A DNA stretch of 64,000 bases from Clostridiales bacterium (lineage in GTDB: Bacteria; Bacillota; Clostridia; Christensenellales; Borkfalkiaceae): assembly GCA_015055615.1 (NCBI GenBank), contig SVHT01000002.1, positions 62,001 to 126,000 of the forward strand. Reading direction: 5' to 3'. Under the pieces are notes generated by a model. It had not been told where the DNA came from, searched no databases, and saw nothing but the letters and a program-made list of their open reading frames with translations. Below, piece after piece: positions 33,112 to 42,676 of this stretch (its first letter is position 1; each line of letters starts with the position of its first letter). A program made the position numbers and the translations under genes.

Positions 33112-34683
33112 TTATTTAATCAGGCTCTTACCCGTCATTTCTTTGGGCTGTTCGATTTTCATCATATCCAAGAGAGTGGGGGCAAGGTCTGCCAAAACGC
33201 CGTCTTCTCTAAGGGATACGTTTTTATACTCTTCCGAAACCAAAATTACGGGCACGGGGAAGGTCGTGTGTTGGGTAAACGCGCCTACGCCGTCGTCTGC
33301 AAGCATTTGGTCTGCGTTGCCGTGGTCTGCCGTGACCAACGCGCTGCCGCCCATGGCAAGGATTTTGTCCGTTACCTTTTTCACGCATTCGTCAACTGCG
33401 TGTACCGCTTTGGTTGCCGCCTCCATAACGCCCGTGTGGCCGACCATATCGCAGTTTGCAAAGTTCAAAATCACTACGTCGTATTCGCCCTTGTCAAGCT
33501 CTTCCAAAACTTTTTCGGTAACGGGATAAGCGCTCATTTCAGGTTGCAAATCGTAGGTCGCAACCTTCGGGGAAGGGATAACGATACGGGTTTCGCCGTC
33601 CACGGGGGGTTCCAACTTCGCGTTGAAGAAGAAGGTTACGTGCGCGTATTTTTCCGTTTCCGCAATGTGGAGCTGTTTCAAGCCCAAGGAAGCGATATAT
33701 TGGGGCAAAGTATTCGTGATTTCGTCGGGAGGGAACGCCACGCCGACGTTTTCAAAGGACGAATCATATACCGCAAAGCCTACGTACGTAGGGGCAAGGA
33801 AACCCGTCTTTCTTTCAAAACCGAGGGTTGCGCCCGTCTTTGCGTCTACGAACGGGAATTTTTCTTGCGAGAACATACGGGAAATCTGTCTTGCTCTGTC
33901 GGGGCGGAAGTTAAAGCAGATAATGCTGTCGCCCTTTTCGATCAGCGCAACGGGTTTGCCGTTTTCGGTTAAGTTCGTGGGCAGAATAAATTCGTCGGTA
34001 ACGCCGTTTTCGTAGGAAGCCTTCGCCGCGTCTTCCGCCGTGCCTTCGAACTGCACGCCGTTTCCAAGCGTCAACATATCGTACGCCTTTTCTTCTCTGT
34101 CCCAGTTATTGTCGCGGTCCATTGCGTAATATCTGCCCGAAACGGAAGCGATTTTACCAAACGAAAGCTCGTTCATTTTGTCTTGCAAATCTTTCAAGAA
34201 CCCTGCGCCCGAGGTGGGGGCAACGTCGCGCCCATCCGTGAAAGCGTGCACGTATACGTTGTCAAGCCCTTCCTTTTTCGCCATTTCGATAAGGGCGTAA
34301 AGGTGTTCGGTGTGGCTGTGTACGCCACCGGTGGAAACCAAACCGTAAAGGTGGAGTTTCTTGCCGTTGTCCTTTGCCGTGCGCATAGCGCGGAGCAATT
34401 CTGCGTTTTTAAAGAATTCGCCGTTTCTGATATCCTTGGTGATTTTCGTCAAGTCTTGATAGACGATTCTACCCGCGCCGATGTTGAGGTGACCAACTTC
34501 GCTGTTGCCCATCTGACCGTCGGGCAGACCTACGGACATACCGCTTGCGCCGAGCTGTGCCGAGGGGTATTTCGCTTTGAGTTCGTTGACGTATTTGCTA
34601 CCGTCTGCAACGATTGCATTGCCGACGGCGGAGGGGTTGATGCCGTAACCGTCCATGATGATAATGGCATAAGGCTTTTTCAT
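33112..34683 (-). CDS. gpmI: 2,3-bisphosphoglycerate-independent phosphoglycerate mutase
   Basis: Interconverts 3- and 2-phosphoglycerate using two Mn ions. The 523-residue protein starts with the metal site M-D-G-Y-G and has the nucleophile serine in Q-M-G-N-S-E-V-G-H-L-N-I-G-A-G-R-I-V, plus S-T-G-G-V-H-S-H and A-D-H-G-N-A-D-Q. The length is standard. The start follows TAGGAGATATTTTT. Third gene of the minus-strand glycolytic run. Confidence 0.96.
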   Translation of the reverse strand: MKKPYAIIIMDGYGINPSAVGNAIVADGSKYVNELKAKYPSAQLGASGMSVGLPDGQMGNSEVGHLNIGAGRIVYQDLTKITKDIRNGEFFKNAELLRAMRTAKDNGKKLHLYGLVSTGGVHSHTEHLYALIEMAKKEGLDNVYVHAFTDGRDVAPTSGAGFLKDLQDKMNELSFGKIASVSGRYYAMDRDNNWDREEKAYDMLTLGNGVQFEGTAEDAAKASYENGVTDEFILPTNLTENGKPVALIEKGDSIICFNFRPDRARQISRMFSQEKFPFVDAKTGATLGFERKTGFLAPTYVGFAVYDSSFENVGVAFPPDEITNTLPQYIASLGLKQLHIAETEKYAHVTFFFNAKLEPPVDGETRIVIPSPKVATYDLQPEMSAYPVTEKVLEELDKGEYDVVILNFANCDMVGHTGVMEAATKAVHAVDECVKKVTDKILAMGGSALVTADHGNADQMLADDGVGAFTQHTTFPVPVILVSEEYKNVSLREDGVLADLAPTLLDMMKIEQPKEMTGKSLIK

Positions 34684-34767
34684 AAAAATATCTCCTAAAA
34701 ATTCAAAATGGTGGGGGCAGGTACGCGATGAACGCCCCCTGTCCCCATAGTTTGTGCGTATTAAAAC

Positions 34768-35514
34768 TTATTTATCAAAGTTTACGATTGCCGCAAAGTC
34801 GGGAGCTTTCAAGGACGCGCCGCCAATCAAACCGCCGTCGATTTCCGCCATAGCCATCAATTCTTTGCAGTTGCCGGCGTTCATGCTGCCACCGTATTGG
34901 ATGCGGAGCTTTTCAGCACATTTCGGGCAGAACATTTCGCCAACCGTTTTACGGATGAACGCAATCGTTTCGTTTGCCTGTTCAGCGGTTGCGGTCTTGC
35001 CCGTACCGATTGCCCAAACGGGTTCGTAAGCGATAACGATTTTCGTGATATCTTCGATATCCTTCAAGCCTTCGTGGATTTGCGTAGCGAGGACTTCTTC
35101 CGTCTTGCCCGTTTCTCTTTCTTCCAACGATTCGCCGATACATACGATAGGGGTAAGGCCGTTTGCGAGCGCGGTCAACGTTCTCTTGTTTACCGTTTCG
35201 TCCGTTTCGCCAAAATACTGACGGCGTTCGCTGTGACCGATGATAACGTATTCAACGCCGTATTCCAAGAGCATCGCCGCGGAAATTTCACCCGTGTACG
35301 CGCCTTTTTCTGCAAAGTGTACGTTTTCTGCGCCGAGCTTGATATTCGTGCCCTTGATTGCCTCGCTGATAGCGGGGATATTGATGGCGGGTACGCAAAC
35401 GACTACGTCGCAGTTTGCTTCCGTAACGAGGGGAGCGATTGCATTTACGAGCGCAACGCCCTGCGATGCGGTGTTGTTCATTTTCCAGTTACCTGCAATA
35501 ATAGGTCTTCTCAT
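34768..35514 (-). CDS. tpiA: Triosephosphate isomerase
   Basis: Interconverts dihydroxyacetone phosphate and glyceraldehyde 3-phosphate. The 248-residue protein has A-G-N-W-K-M-N (catalytic Lys), G-H-S-E-R-R (catalytic His), A-Y-E-P-V-W-A-I-G-T-G (catalytic Glu and loop 6) and Y-G-G-S-M-N. Standard length. Start preceded by AGGAGTATATT. Between gpmI and pgk. Confidence 0.97.
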   Translation of the reverse strand: MRRPIIAGNWKMNNTASQGVALVNAIAPLVTEANCDVVVCVPAINIPAISEAIKGTNIKLGAENVHFAEKGAYTGEISAAMLLEYGVEYVIIGHSERRQYFGETDETVNKRTLTALANGLTPIVCIGESLEERETGKTEEVLATQIHEGLKDIEDITKIVIAYEPVWAIGTGKTATAEQANETIAFIRKTVGEMFCPKCAEKLRIQYGGSMNAGNCKELMAMAEIDGGLIGGASLKAPDFAAIVNFDK

Positions 35515-35599
35515 GATAATATACTCCTAAATTGTAAAATTTTATTTTGGTTATAAACGCAAGGAAAGGGCAAACCGTGTTGCCCTTGTCCGTGTATTC

Positions 35600-36916
35600 T
35601 TATTTGTCGTTGAGGCAAGCGATACCGGGAAGTACTTTGCCTTCAAAGAGTTCGAGGGATGCGCCGCCACCCGTGGAGATGTGCGTCATCTTGTCTGCAT
35701 AGCCGAGTACTTGAACAGCCGCCGCGCTGTCGCCACCACCAATGATGGTCGTTGCTTTGCCGTATGCGTTTGCAAGGGATTGCGCAACCGCTTTCGTGCC
35801 TTCTGCAAGGATGGGGTTTTCGAATACGCCCATGGGGCCGTTCCAAATAACCGATTTCGCGTTTGCAACTGCGTCTGCGTAAATCTTTTTGGTTTCGGGA
35901 CCGATATCCAAGCCCATCATATCGTCGGGGATATTCATGGAATCAACCACCGTCGTGTCGATAGGCGCGTCGATGGGGTTGGGGAATTCCTTCGCTGCAA
36001 CGGTATCTACGGGGAGCAAAATCTTCTTGCCAAGGCTCTCTGCTTTTTTCAGCATTTCAAGGCAATAATCGATTTTTTCGTCGTCCACGAGGGAAGTACC
36101 GATTTTGCCACCCTTTGCTTTCAAGAAGGTGTATGCCATACCGCCGCCGATAACGAGCGTGTCGCATTTTTCAAGCAAATTGGAGATAACGTTGAGCTTG
36201 TCCGCAACCTTTGCGCCACCGAGGATAGCAACGAAAGGTCTTTCGGGATTTTCGAGCGTATCTGCCATTACGGAAAGTTCCTTTTCAATCAAGAAACCGC
36301 AAGCTGCCGTCGTAACCAAACCTTCTTCCACGATACCCGCGGTGGAGGAGTGGGAACGGTGCGCCGTACCGAACGCGTCGTTGACGTATACTTCGCAATA
36401 GCTTGCAAGCGCCTGCATAAATTCGGGCGCTTTCTTTTCTTCGCCCTTGTGGAAACGAAGGTTTTCAAGAAGAACGCATTCGCCTTCTTTGCAAGCGGCA
36501 ACCTTTGCCTTAGCGTCGTCGCCGATAACGTCGGACGCGAACGCAACTTTGTTATCCAAAAGTTCGTTCAAACGAGCCGCAACGGGAGCGAGCGAGAGCT
36601 TCTTCACGTCTTTCTTTGCCTTTTCCAAGAATTCTTCGGTAGCGGCAGCCTGTTCAGCTTCGGGAAGAGCGGCAACCTTGCCTTTTTCCTTCTTGTTGAG
36701 TTCGAGCTTTGCGTCGAACACGTTATGAGGCTTGCCCATGTGCGAGCAAAGTACGACTTTCGCGCCCTGTTCCATCAAATACTTGATAGTGGGAAGCGCG
36801 CCGATAATACGGTTTTCATCGGTGATAACACCGTCTTTCATGGGAACGTTGAAATCGCATCTTACGAGGACCTTTTTGCCCTTAACGTCGATGTCTTTTA
36901 CGGTTTTCTTATTCAT
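35600..36916 (-). CDS. pgk: Phosphoglycerate kinase with an N-lobe insertion
   Basis: Makes ATP from 1,3-bisphosphoglycerate. The 438-residue protein has V-R-C-D-F-N-V-P at the N-terminus, [15 protein letters not shown] and the C-terminal G-G-G-D-S-A-A-A hinge. It is about 40 residues longer than usual: residues about 64-106, a Lys/Glu/Ala-rich segment, replace the short loop between S-H-M-G-K-P and L-S-L-A-P-V-A. The start follows AAAGGAGAG. First gene of the run; gapA is not upstream. Confidence 0.95.
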   Translation of the reverse strand: MNKKTVKDIDVKGKKVLVRCDFNVPMKDGVITDENRIIGALPTIKYLMEQGAKVVLCSHMGKPHNVFDAKLELNKKEKGKVAALPEAEQAAATEEFLEKAKKDVKKLSLAPVAARLNELLDNKVAFASDVIGDDAKAKVAACKEGECVLLENLRFHKGEEKKAPEFMQALASYCEVYVNDAFGTAHRSHSSTAGIVEEGLVTTAACGFLIEKELSVMADTLENPERPFVAILGGAKVADKLNVISNLLEKCDTLVIGGGMAYTFLKAKGGKIGTSLVDDEKIDYCLEMLKKAESLGKKILLPVDTVAAKEFPNPIDAPIDTTVVDSMNIPDDMMGLDIGPETKKIYADAVANAKSVIWNGPMGVFENPILAEGTKAVAQSLANAYGKATTIIGGGDSAAAVQVLGYADKMTHISTGGGASLELFEGKVLPGIACLNDK

Positions 36917-36961
36917 AGAATTAAGAACTCTCCTTTCAATATAATTTTTGCATACGTATAT

Positions 36962-36990
36962 ATAATACCCAAAAAATTCCGCTTTGTCAA
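36962..36990 (-). promoter_or_regulatory. SigA-type promoter for pgk-tpiA-gpmI
   Basis: On the minus strand: TTGACA (36990-36985), 17-bp spacer, TATTAT (36967-36962). It is divergent from the thyA promoter 40 bp away. Confidence 0.88.
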
Positions 36991-37028
36991 CTTTTTGCGA
37001 AAATAAACGAAAAAAAGTTTTTTAAATC

Positions 37029-37057
37029 TTGACGAAATCTTTCTTGTATGCTATAAT
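37029..37057 (+). promoter_or_regulatory. SigA-type promoter for thyA-folA
   Basis: TTGACG (37029-37034), 17-bp spacer, TATAAT (37052-37057), then GAAAGAGGTGG before the ATG. Confidence 0.88.
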
Positions 37058-37086
37058 AGACAAGATAAAACGAAAGAGGTGGCATT

Positions 37087-37917
37087 ATGAGCAGAGCGGA
37101 CGAGATTTTTGCGCAAAACATGACGGACATTATGGAAAACGGATATTGGGACACCGAGTTAGACGTGCGCCCCCATTGGGACGACGGCGTGCCCGCGCAT
37201 ACCGTTAAAAAATTTGGCATCGTCAACCGTTATAATTTGCAAGAGGAGTTTCCCATATTGACCATGCGCCGTACCGCGTTTAAGTCGTGTATTGACGAGC
37301 TTCTTTGGATTTGGCAGAAAAAGAGCAATAATATCCACGATTTGAACTCGCACATTTGGGACAGCTGGGCGGACGAAACGGGCTCGATTGGTAAGGCGTA
37401 CGGCTATCAGCTCGGCGTAAAGCATAAGTATAAAGAGGGGGAATTCGACCAAGTCGACCGCGTTTTGTACGATTTGAAACACAACCCCGCCAGCCGTCGT
37501 ATTATGACGAATATCTACAATTTCCAAGATTTACACGAAATGGGCTTGTACCCTTGCGCGTACTCGATGACCTTTAACGTGTCGGGGGATACCCTCAACG
37601 GTATTTTGAACCAGCGCTCCAACGATATGCTGACGGCGAATAACTGGAACGTGGTGCAGTACGCGATTTTGCTCGTTATGATGGCGCAGGTATCGGGTTT
37701 GAAAGCGGGGGAACTCGTGCACGTGATTGCAGACGCGCACATTTACGACAGACATATCCCTATCGTGAAGGAAATTTTGGAAAAGCCCCGTCATAAAGCG
37801 CCGAAATTGATTGTGGATACGAGTATTACCAATTTTTACGATTTTACGGTGGACAGTTTCCAACTCGTCGATTACGAATACGAAAAGCTGGATAAGAAGA
37901 TCCCCGTTGCGATTTAA
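37087..37917 (+). CDS. thyA: Thymidylate synthase (ThyA type)
   Basis: Folate-dependent dUMP to dTMP. The 276-residue protein has L-Y-P-C-A-Y-S-M-T-F-N (catalytic Cys), Q-R-S-N-D-M-L (dUMP phosphate site) and H-V-I-A-D-A-H-I-Y-D. The N-terminus and length are closer to the B. subtilis ThyA/phage-type than to the E. coli enzyme. It is followed 12 bases later by folA, the usual pairing because ThyA makes dihydrofolate. Confidence 0.95.
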   Translation: MSRADEIFAQNMTDIMENGYWDTELDVRPHWDDGVPAHTVKKFGIVNRYNLQEEFPILTMRRTAFKSCIDELLWIWQKKSNNIHDLNSHIWDSWADETGSIGKAYGYQLGVKHKYKEGEFDQVDRVLYDLKHNPASRRIMTNIYNFQDLHEMGLYPCAYSMTFNVSGDTLNGILNQRSNDMLTANNWNVVQYAILLVMMAQVSGLKAGELVHVIADAHIYDRHIPIVKEILEKPRHKAPKLIVDTSITNFYDFTVDSFQLVDYEYEKLDKKIPVAI

Positions 37918-37929
37918 GGAAGTTATTTT

Positions 37930-38430
37930 ATGATATACGCGATTGTACACGCCGACAAGGAGTGGGGAATTGGGAAAAACAACGATATGATGTTTTCTCT
38001 GCCCGCCGATATGAAATTTTTCCGCACAACGACGATGGGGCATACCGTTGTAATGGGCGGAAATACGCTACGTTCTTTCCCTGGACAAAAACCGCTGAAA
38101 AATCGAACGAATATTGTGTTGTCTAGGGGGACGGTACGCGATGACTGCGTTATCGTGCGCAGTTACGACGAATTGAAAGCCGAGATGAAACAGCGTGAAA
38201 ACGAGGATATTTACGTAATTGGCGGCGGTGCAATTTATCAGGAGCTTTTGCCCTATTGCCACGGCGCTTTGGTTACCAAGGTGGACGCAATCGGCGGGGC
38301 GGAAGTCTTTTTCCCGAATTTGGACGAGCATCCCGACTTCGTTTGCATAGACGAGGGCGCGCCCATCGATGATAACGGATATACAATTCGTTTTACAACG
38401 TATAAAAATAATAACGTAAAGCAGTTATGA
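37930..38430 (+). CDS. folA: Dihydrofolate reductase
   Basis: Reduces the dihydrofolate made by ThyA. The 166-residue protein shows G-I-G-K-N-N near the N-terminus, L-P-A-D-M-K-F-F-R (catalytic acidic Asp), V-V-M-G-G-N-T-L-R-S-F and V-I-G-G-G-A-I-Y (NADPH site). Standard length. Shares the thyA promoter and ends at a strong terminator. Confidence 0.95.
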   Translation: MIYAIVHADKEWGIGKNNDMMFSLPADMKFFRTTTMGHTVVMGGNTLRSFPGQKPLKNRTNIVLSRGTVRDDCVIVRSYDELKAEMKQRENEDIYVIGGGAIYQELLPYCHGALVTKVDAIGGAEVFFPNLDEHPDFVCIDEGAPIDDNGYTIRFTTYKNNNVKQL

Positions 38431-38431
38431 T

Positions 38432-38470
38432 AAAAATTCCGCGAAACGATAGAGTTTTGCGGAATTTTTT
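38432..38470 (+). terminator. Terminator after folA
   Basis: A 16-bp stem (38432-38447 with 38454-38469; one G-U) with six-base loop and a T-run inside the 3' arm end. Confidence 0.92.
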
Positions 38471-38511
38471 ATAGAATATAAAAAAATTTTTCTAAATTAG
38501 CCGTTATTTTC

Positions 38512-38540
38512 TTGTCAACGGCGCGAAAAAGTATTAAAAT
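38512..38540 (+). promoter_or_regulatory. SigA-type promoter for typA
   Basis: TTGTCA (38512-38517), 17-bp spacer, TAAAAT (38535-38540). Confidence 0.75.
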
Positions 38541-38582
38541 AGTAGGGTTGAAAAGTTTACAAGACAAAGGAGTTGTTTCATT

Positions 38583-40415
38583 ATGATTAGAAACGATTTG
38601 AGAAACGTAGCAATCATTGCCCACGTTGACCACGGTAAGACGACGCTCGTCAACGAAATGTTGGCGCAGGGCGGTGTTTTTCGTGAAAATCAGCAGGTAC
38701 AGGACCGCGTTATGGACAGTGGCGACCTCGAAAGGGAACGTGGCATTACCATTTTGGCAAAAAATACTTCGGCGCATTATAACGGTGTAAAAATTAATAT
38801 CATCGACACTCCGGGGCACGCTGATTTCTCGGGCGAGGTGGAACGTGTTTTGAAGATGGTAAACGGCGCGATTATCCTCGTGGACAGCGCGGAGGGTCCG
38901 TTGCCACAAACCCGTTTCGTTATGCAAAAGGCATTGGCGCTTGGATTAAAGACGATTATCGTTATCAATAAGGTTGACCGTCCCGACGCGCGTATTGCCG
39001 AGGTAGTGGAAGAAATGCAACTTTTGATGATGGATTTGGACGCGACGGACGAACAGCTCGAAAGCCCGATTGTCTACTGTTGCGGTAGAGAGGGTACGGC
39101 GTCTCTTGATCCCGATCACCAAGAACCCAATTTAAACCCCTTGTTCGATACCATTTTGGAAACGATTCCGCCCATGGAAATGGACGTAGAGGGCCCGGGC
39201 CAGCTCTTGGTTTCGTGCATTGATTACAACGAATTTGTTGGCCGTATCGGTATCGGCAGAATCGAACGCGGCGTCATCCGCGCGAACGAACCCGTTTGTA
39301 TTTGCAATTATAACGAAAGCGGCAAAGTGCGGACGAACTGCAAAATTGCCAATCTCTATCAAATCGAGGGGTTGGAAAGAGTGCCCGTAGAACGCGCGCA
39401 GGCTGGAGATATCGTTATGTTTTCGGGTATCGACGGGCTGAATATCGGGGATACCGTGTGCGAGCCGACGAAGGTCGAGCCCGTGCAATTTGTCCGCATA
39501 GAAGACCCGACGGTGGAAATGACCTTCTCGGTAAACGACAGTCCGTTTGCGGGAAAAGAGGGTAAATTCGTCACCAGCAGACAGCTCCGTGACAGATTGT
39601 ATAAGGAACTTCTGCGTGACGTATCCTTGCGCGTGTCCGACACCGAGCTTGCGGACAGTTTCCGCGTGTGTGGCAGAGGGGAAATGCACCTTTCCATTTT
39701 AATTGAAACGATGCGTCGCGAGGGGTATGAGTTCCAAGTTTCTACGCCGAAGGTTTTGTATAAGGACATTGACGGCGTTCGTCACGAGCCGATTGAGCGT
39801 TTCGTTGCGGACGTGCCCGAGGATATGACGGGACCGGTGTTCTCGGCGATGGGGAACAGAAAAGGAAATCTTGTATCCATGACGGCCATTGGCAATCGTA
39901 TGCGTTTGGAATTCACCGTTCCGTCCCGCGGTTTGTTCGGTTATAAGAGCGAATTCTTGACCGATACAAAGGGACAGGGTATTATGAACACGATTTTCTA
40001 TTCGTACGAGCCCTACAAAGGGGATATGCAACGCAGAAACACGGGCTCTTTGGTTGCGCACGAAACGGGCGAGGCAGTCACCTACGGCTTGTTTAACGCG
40101 CAGGGCAGAGGCATTTTGTTTATCGGCGCGGGTACGCCCGTATATCAAGGTATGGTCGTAGGATATACCAACCTTTCCGACGATATTAACGTCAACGTCT
40201 GCAAAACCAAGCATTTGACGAACACTCGTTCTTCGGGTAGCGACGATGCGTTGACGCTTGTTCCCGTCAGCAAAATGAGTTTGGAAGAATGCTTGGAATT
40301 TATCGCCGACGACGAGTTGTTGGAAGTTACGCCTAAGTCCTTGCGTATCAGAAAGCGCATTTTGGACAGCGAACTTCGTGCAAAGGCAAGAGCAAAAGAA
40401 AAGGTGGCTAAATAA
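38583..40415 (+). CDS. typA: Ribosome-associated GTPase TypA/BipA
   Basis: Translational GTPase involved in 50S assembly and stress adaptation. The 610-residue protein has A-H-V-D-H-G-K-T (residues 13-20), D-T-P-G-H-A-D-F and N-K-V-D-R for the G domain, a domain II beta barrel, an EF-G domain III/V-like region and the BipA C-terminal domain ending in a Lys-rich tail. The start follows AAAGGAGTTGTTTCATT. Ends at a strong terminator. Confidence 0.96.
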   Translation: MIRNDLRNVAIIAHVDHGKTTLVNEMLAQGGVFRENQQVQDRVMDSGDLERERGITILAKNTSAHYNGVKINIIDTPGHADFSGEVERVLKMVNGAIILVDSAEGPLPQTRFVMQKALALGLKTIIVINKVDRPDARIAEVVEEMQLLMMDLDATDEQLESPIVYCCGREGTASLDPDHQEPNLNPLFDTILETIPPMEMDVEGPGQLLVSCIDYNEFVGRIGIGRIERGVIRANEPVCICNYNESGKVRTNCKIANLYQIEGLERVPVERAQAGDIVMFSGIDGLNIGDTVCEPTKVEPVQFVRIEDPTVEMTFSVNDSPFAGKEGKFVTSRQLRDRLYKELLRDVSLRVSDTELADSFRVCGRGEMHLSILIETMRREGYEFQVSTPKVLYKDIDGVRHEPIERFVADVPEDMTGPVFSAMGNRKGNLVSMTAIGNRMRLEFTVPSRGLFGYKSEFLTDTKGQGIMNTIFYSYEPYKGDMQRRNTGSLVAHETGEAVTYGLFNAQGRGILFIGAGTPVYQGMVVGYTNLSDDINVNVCKTKHLTNTRSSGSDDALTLVPVSKMSLEECLEFIADDELLEVTPKSLRIRKRILDSELRAKARAKEKVAK

Positions 40416-40480
40416 CAGAACGTACGCGTTCAAGCTAAAAAAAGATTTATTCTAACGAATAAAAAGTCAAGGTTGCCATA

Positions 40481-40517
40481 AAAAAACGGGTTTTTTGCCC
40501 GTTTTTTAATTTTTTTG
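40481..40517 (+). terminator. Terminator after typA
   Basis: A 10-bp stem AAAAAACGGG/CCCGTTTTTT (40481-40490 with 40498-40507) with loop TTTTTTG and a further T-run. Confidence 0.92.
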
Positions 40518-40595
40518 CAACAAAACGGGATTTTGCGCGGTTTAATAAGTGAAAAAGGTTTTATGGAAGAAGAAAACCGCTACTTGGAGGTAGAG

Positions 40596-41111
40596 ATGGG
40601 AGTAAATATTTTGGATGTGTTGCTAAGGCGCGTTTCAGAAGGGAACGATGACGCGTTTGAGGAATTATATGTGCAAACAGGAAAAGGCGTATATGCGTTT
40701 GTGTATACCTATTTACATAATGCGGCGGATACGGAAGACGTAGTACAAACGGTGTATTTGAAGGTAAAACTTGGTATACATACTTATAAACATGGTTCAA
40801 ATCCCAAGGCTTGGCTGTTGCAAATTGCCAAAAATCAATCGTTAAACGAATTAAAAAAGCGTCGTCGCGAGGTGCCGACGGAAGAAATAGAAATTGTTTC
40901 CGATCCTCAGTTTGGCGAGGGGACGGTAATGGACGCAATGAAGAGATGTCTTTCAGAGGAAGAGCAAAGGATTGTAACGTTGCACGTATTGTGGGCGTAT
41001 AAGCACAAAGAAATAGCGGAAATATTGCATTGCCCAATCGGTACGGTTACTTCAAAATATAAACGTGCGCTTGAAAAATTAAAAGAAAAATTAAAGGAGG
41101 ACGAATTATGA
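40596..41111 (+). CDS. ECF-type RNA polymerase sigma factor
   Basis: A 171-residue sigma-70 group 4 factor. Region 2 spans about residues 22-95 (D-T-E-D-V-V-Q-T-V-Y-L-K-V) and region 4 about 115-165 with H-K-E-I-A-E-I-L-H-C-P-I-G-T-V-T-S-K as the helix-turn-helix. ATG 40596 is chosen because TTGGAGG lies just before it; the upstream in-frame starts lack a ribosome-binding site. It overlaps the next gene by four bases (ATGA), so its membrane partner is made with it. Targets are unknown. Confidence 0.9.
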   Translation: MGVNILDVLLRRVSEGNDDAFEELYVQTGKGVYAFVYTYLHNAADTEDVVQTVYLKVKLGIHTYKHGSNPKAWLLQIAKNQSLNELKKRRREVPTEEIEIVSDPQFGEGTVMDAMKRCLSEEEQRIVTLHVLWAYKHKEIAEILHCPIGTVTSKYKRALEKLKEKLKEDEL

Positions 41112-42502
41112 AAAAACTCAAAAACCGTTGGGAAAACGAATTGAAAACGGCAATTCCCGCGCTTTCCGATTCTGTGAAAAACACGGCGATTCCCAAGGCA
41201 GAAAATCAAAGCTCTATTGTAAAAACTTCGTCCTTAAAAGAGGGAAAGGAGAGAAAAAACATGTTGAAAAAAAGAACTATTTGGGCAGTTGTATCAGGTG
41301 GTGTGGCTTGTGCTTGCGCGTTGGCGATTATTTTGCCGAACGCTTTGAAGGATTCGCCGCCGATCGTCAGCGCAAAGGAAATGAAGGTAATGAACGTTTC
41401 CTGTAATCCGTCCGTAGAATTTGTGCTTGACGAAAATAACGTGGTTGTCAGCGCAAACGCGTTAAACGAAGAGGGAAATCTTGTTGTGAGCGCGGAAGTG
41501 TTCGTTGGTAAGGGCGCGGAAGATGCCGTTTGCTTGTTTGCGGAAATTGCGCAAGAATCGGGTTTTCTTGTGGCGGGCGAGGCAAAATCAGTTGGCGCAG
41601 ACAATCAAATATCCATCGCGTTTTCGGGCGACGTAACGATAGCCGAAACGTTGTATGGGGGGGTACGTGCCCGCGTTGAAGAGTATTTTTTGATGCATGG
41701 GATTGATGGTGAAATACAAAAAACGGATGCGGTCACGGAAGAGCAGCTGGAAAATATTTTATCCGAATGTATGCCGCATATTGAAGTAGAAAAGATTCGC
41801 GAGATGAACTACTCTACTTTGGTGGAAACGTTGGCAGAAAAGCGAAAGGAAACGGAAAATATCTTTTCTCAGGAGCTTAAAACGGCGTATTACGAAATGA
41901 AAGCATTTGCGATAGAGCAGGCAGAATTAGAAACGATAAAGGCAAATGCAAACGCTATTACGTCGGCGATTTTGGACGGTGTATATACGGAATACACAAA
42001 GGTGATTTCGGATATTGAAAATTTCCGTATGGAATATTTGGTCGGCAAGGATAGCCCGTATCAGCAGGCTTTGGCTGCTTATCGTACGGCAAAGATAGAG
42101 TATCTCAATTATAGAAGTGAAATTGCGCAACTCGAACAAGAGGTTACACAGGAAATTTTAGACGTGCTTTCGGCGTATGAAGAAACGTTGGACAGTCTGC
42201 ACAATCAGCTACTGCAAGCTGGTGAAACTGCGCATGAAAGCTTGGACGTTATGAAAGGGCAGGTAAAAGAACTCTTTGTTGGGATTTCCGATCGTTTACA
42301 AGAGTGGGGAATTGATAAAGAGGACATAGCGGAAAATATTTTGGCGGAACGCAACAAAGCGGATAAGGAGTTCCTTGCAAAATTCACCGAAAAATGCGAA
42401 AAGGAAATCAATGAGGCGCACGGACATTGGACAGCGATGAAGGAAGCGCTCAAGGGTAATCCGAATAAAGGCGGCGAAGGTTCTGGCGGCGAAACGGCAT
42501 AA
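41108..42502 (+). CDS. RsgI-like transmembrane anti-sigma factor with coiled-coil ectodomain
   Basis: A 464-residue protein coupled to the ECF sigma gene. Residues 1-56 are cytoplasmic and basic (possible sigma-binding region), one membrane helix covers about 57-77, and residues about 90-205 match the extracellular RsgI domain: V-N-V/N-x-S-C-N-P-S-V-E-F-V-L-D-E-N-N-V then N-A-L-N-E-E-G. In SigI/RsgI systems this domain undergoes self-cleavage. The remaining 250 residues are Glu/Lys/Ala-rich and look like a long coiled coil, ending in a Gly-rich tail. No carbohydrate-binding module is visible. Likely surface-stress sensor. Confidence 0.75.
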   Translation: MKKLKNRWENELKTAIPALSDSVKNTAIPKAENQSSIVKTSSLKEGKERKNMLKKRTIWAVVSGGVACACALAIILPNALKDSPPIVSAKEMKVMNVSCNPSVEFVLDENNVVVSANALNEEGNLVVSAEVFVGKGAEDAVCLFAEIAQESGFLVAGEAKSVGADNQISIAFSGDVTIAETLYGGVRARVEEYFLMHGIDGEIQKTDAVTEEQLENILSECMPHIEVEKIREMNYSTLVETLAEKRKETENIFSQELKTAYYEMKAFAIEQAELETIKANANAITSAILDGVYTEYTKVISDIENFRMEYLVGKDSPYQQALAAYRTAKIEYLNYRSEIAQLEQEVTQEILDVLSAYEETLDSLHNQLLQAGETAHESLDVMKGQVKELFVGISDRLQEWGIDKEDIAENILAERNKADKEFLAKFTEKCEKEINEAHGHWTAMKEALKGNPNKGGEGSGGETA

Positions 42503-42619
42503 GTCGGAAAGGAGAAAACGGATTGTAGCCTCTCAACCGAATCTCGATACGTCGTTTAAGGGGTGTGGAGGTCTGCAACCGTAATAAAAACAGCCCACAA
42601 GGAAGGAGTTTTTACATAG

Positions 42620-42664
42620 AGCGGAAGTTCGGGGAAAGAAATTTCCTCGGGCTTCTGCTTTTTA
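42620..42664 (+). terminator. Terminator of the ECF sigma operon
   Basis: An imperfect stem of about 17 bp (42620-42637 with 42642-42659, several G-U pairs) followed by TTTTTAAATT. Confidence 0.85.
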
Positions 42665-42676
42665 AATTAAAAACGC

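Noticed and set aside
35681-37006. Plus-strand open frame of 441 codons opposite pgk
   Set aside because: It is a shadow of pgk; the pgk frame has all motifs and a promoter and Shine-Dalgarno. The opposite frame runs across the pgk promoter.
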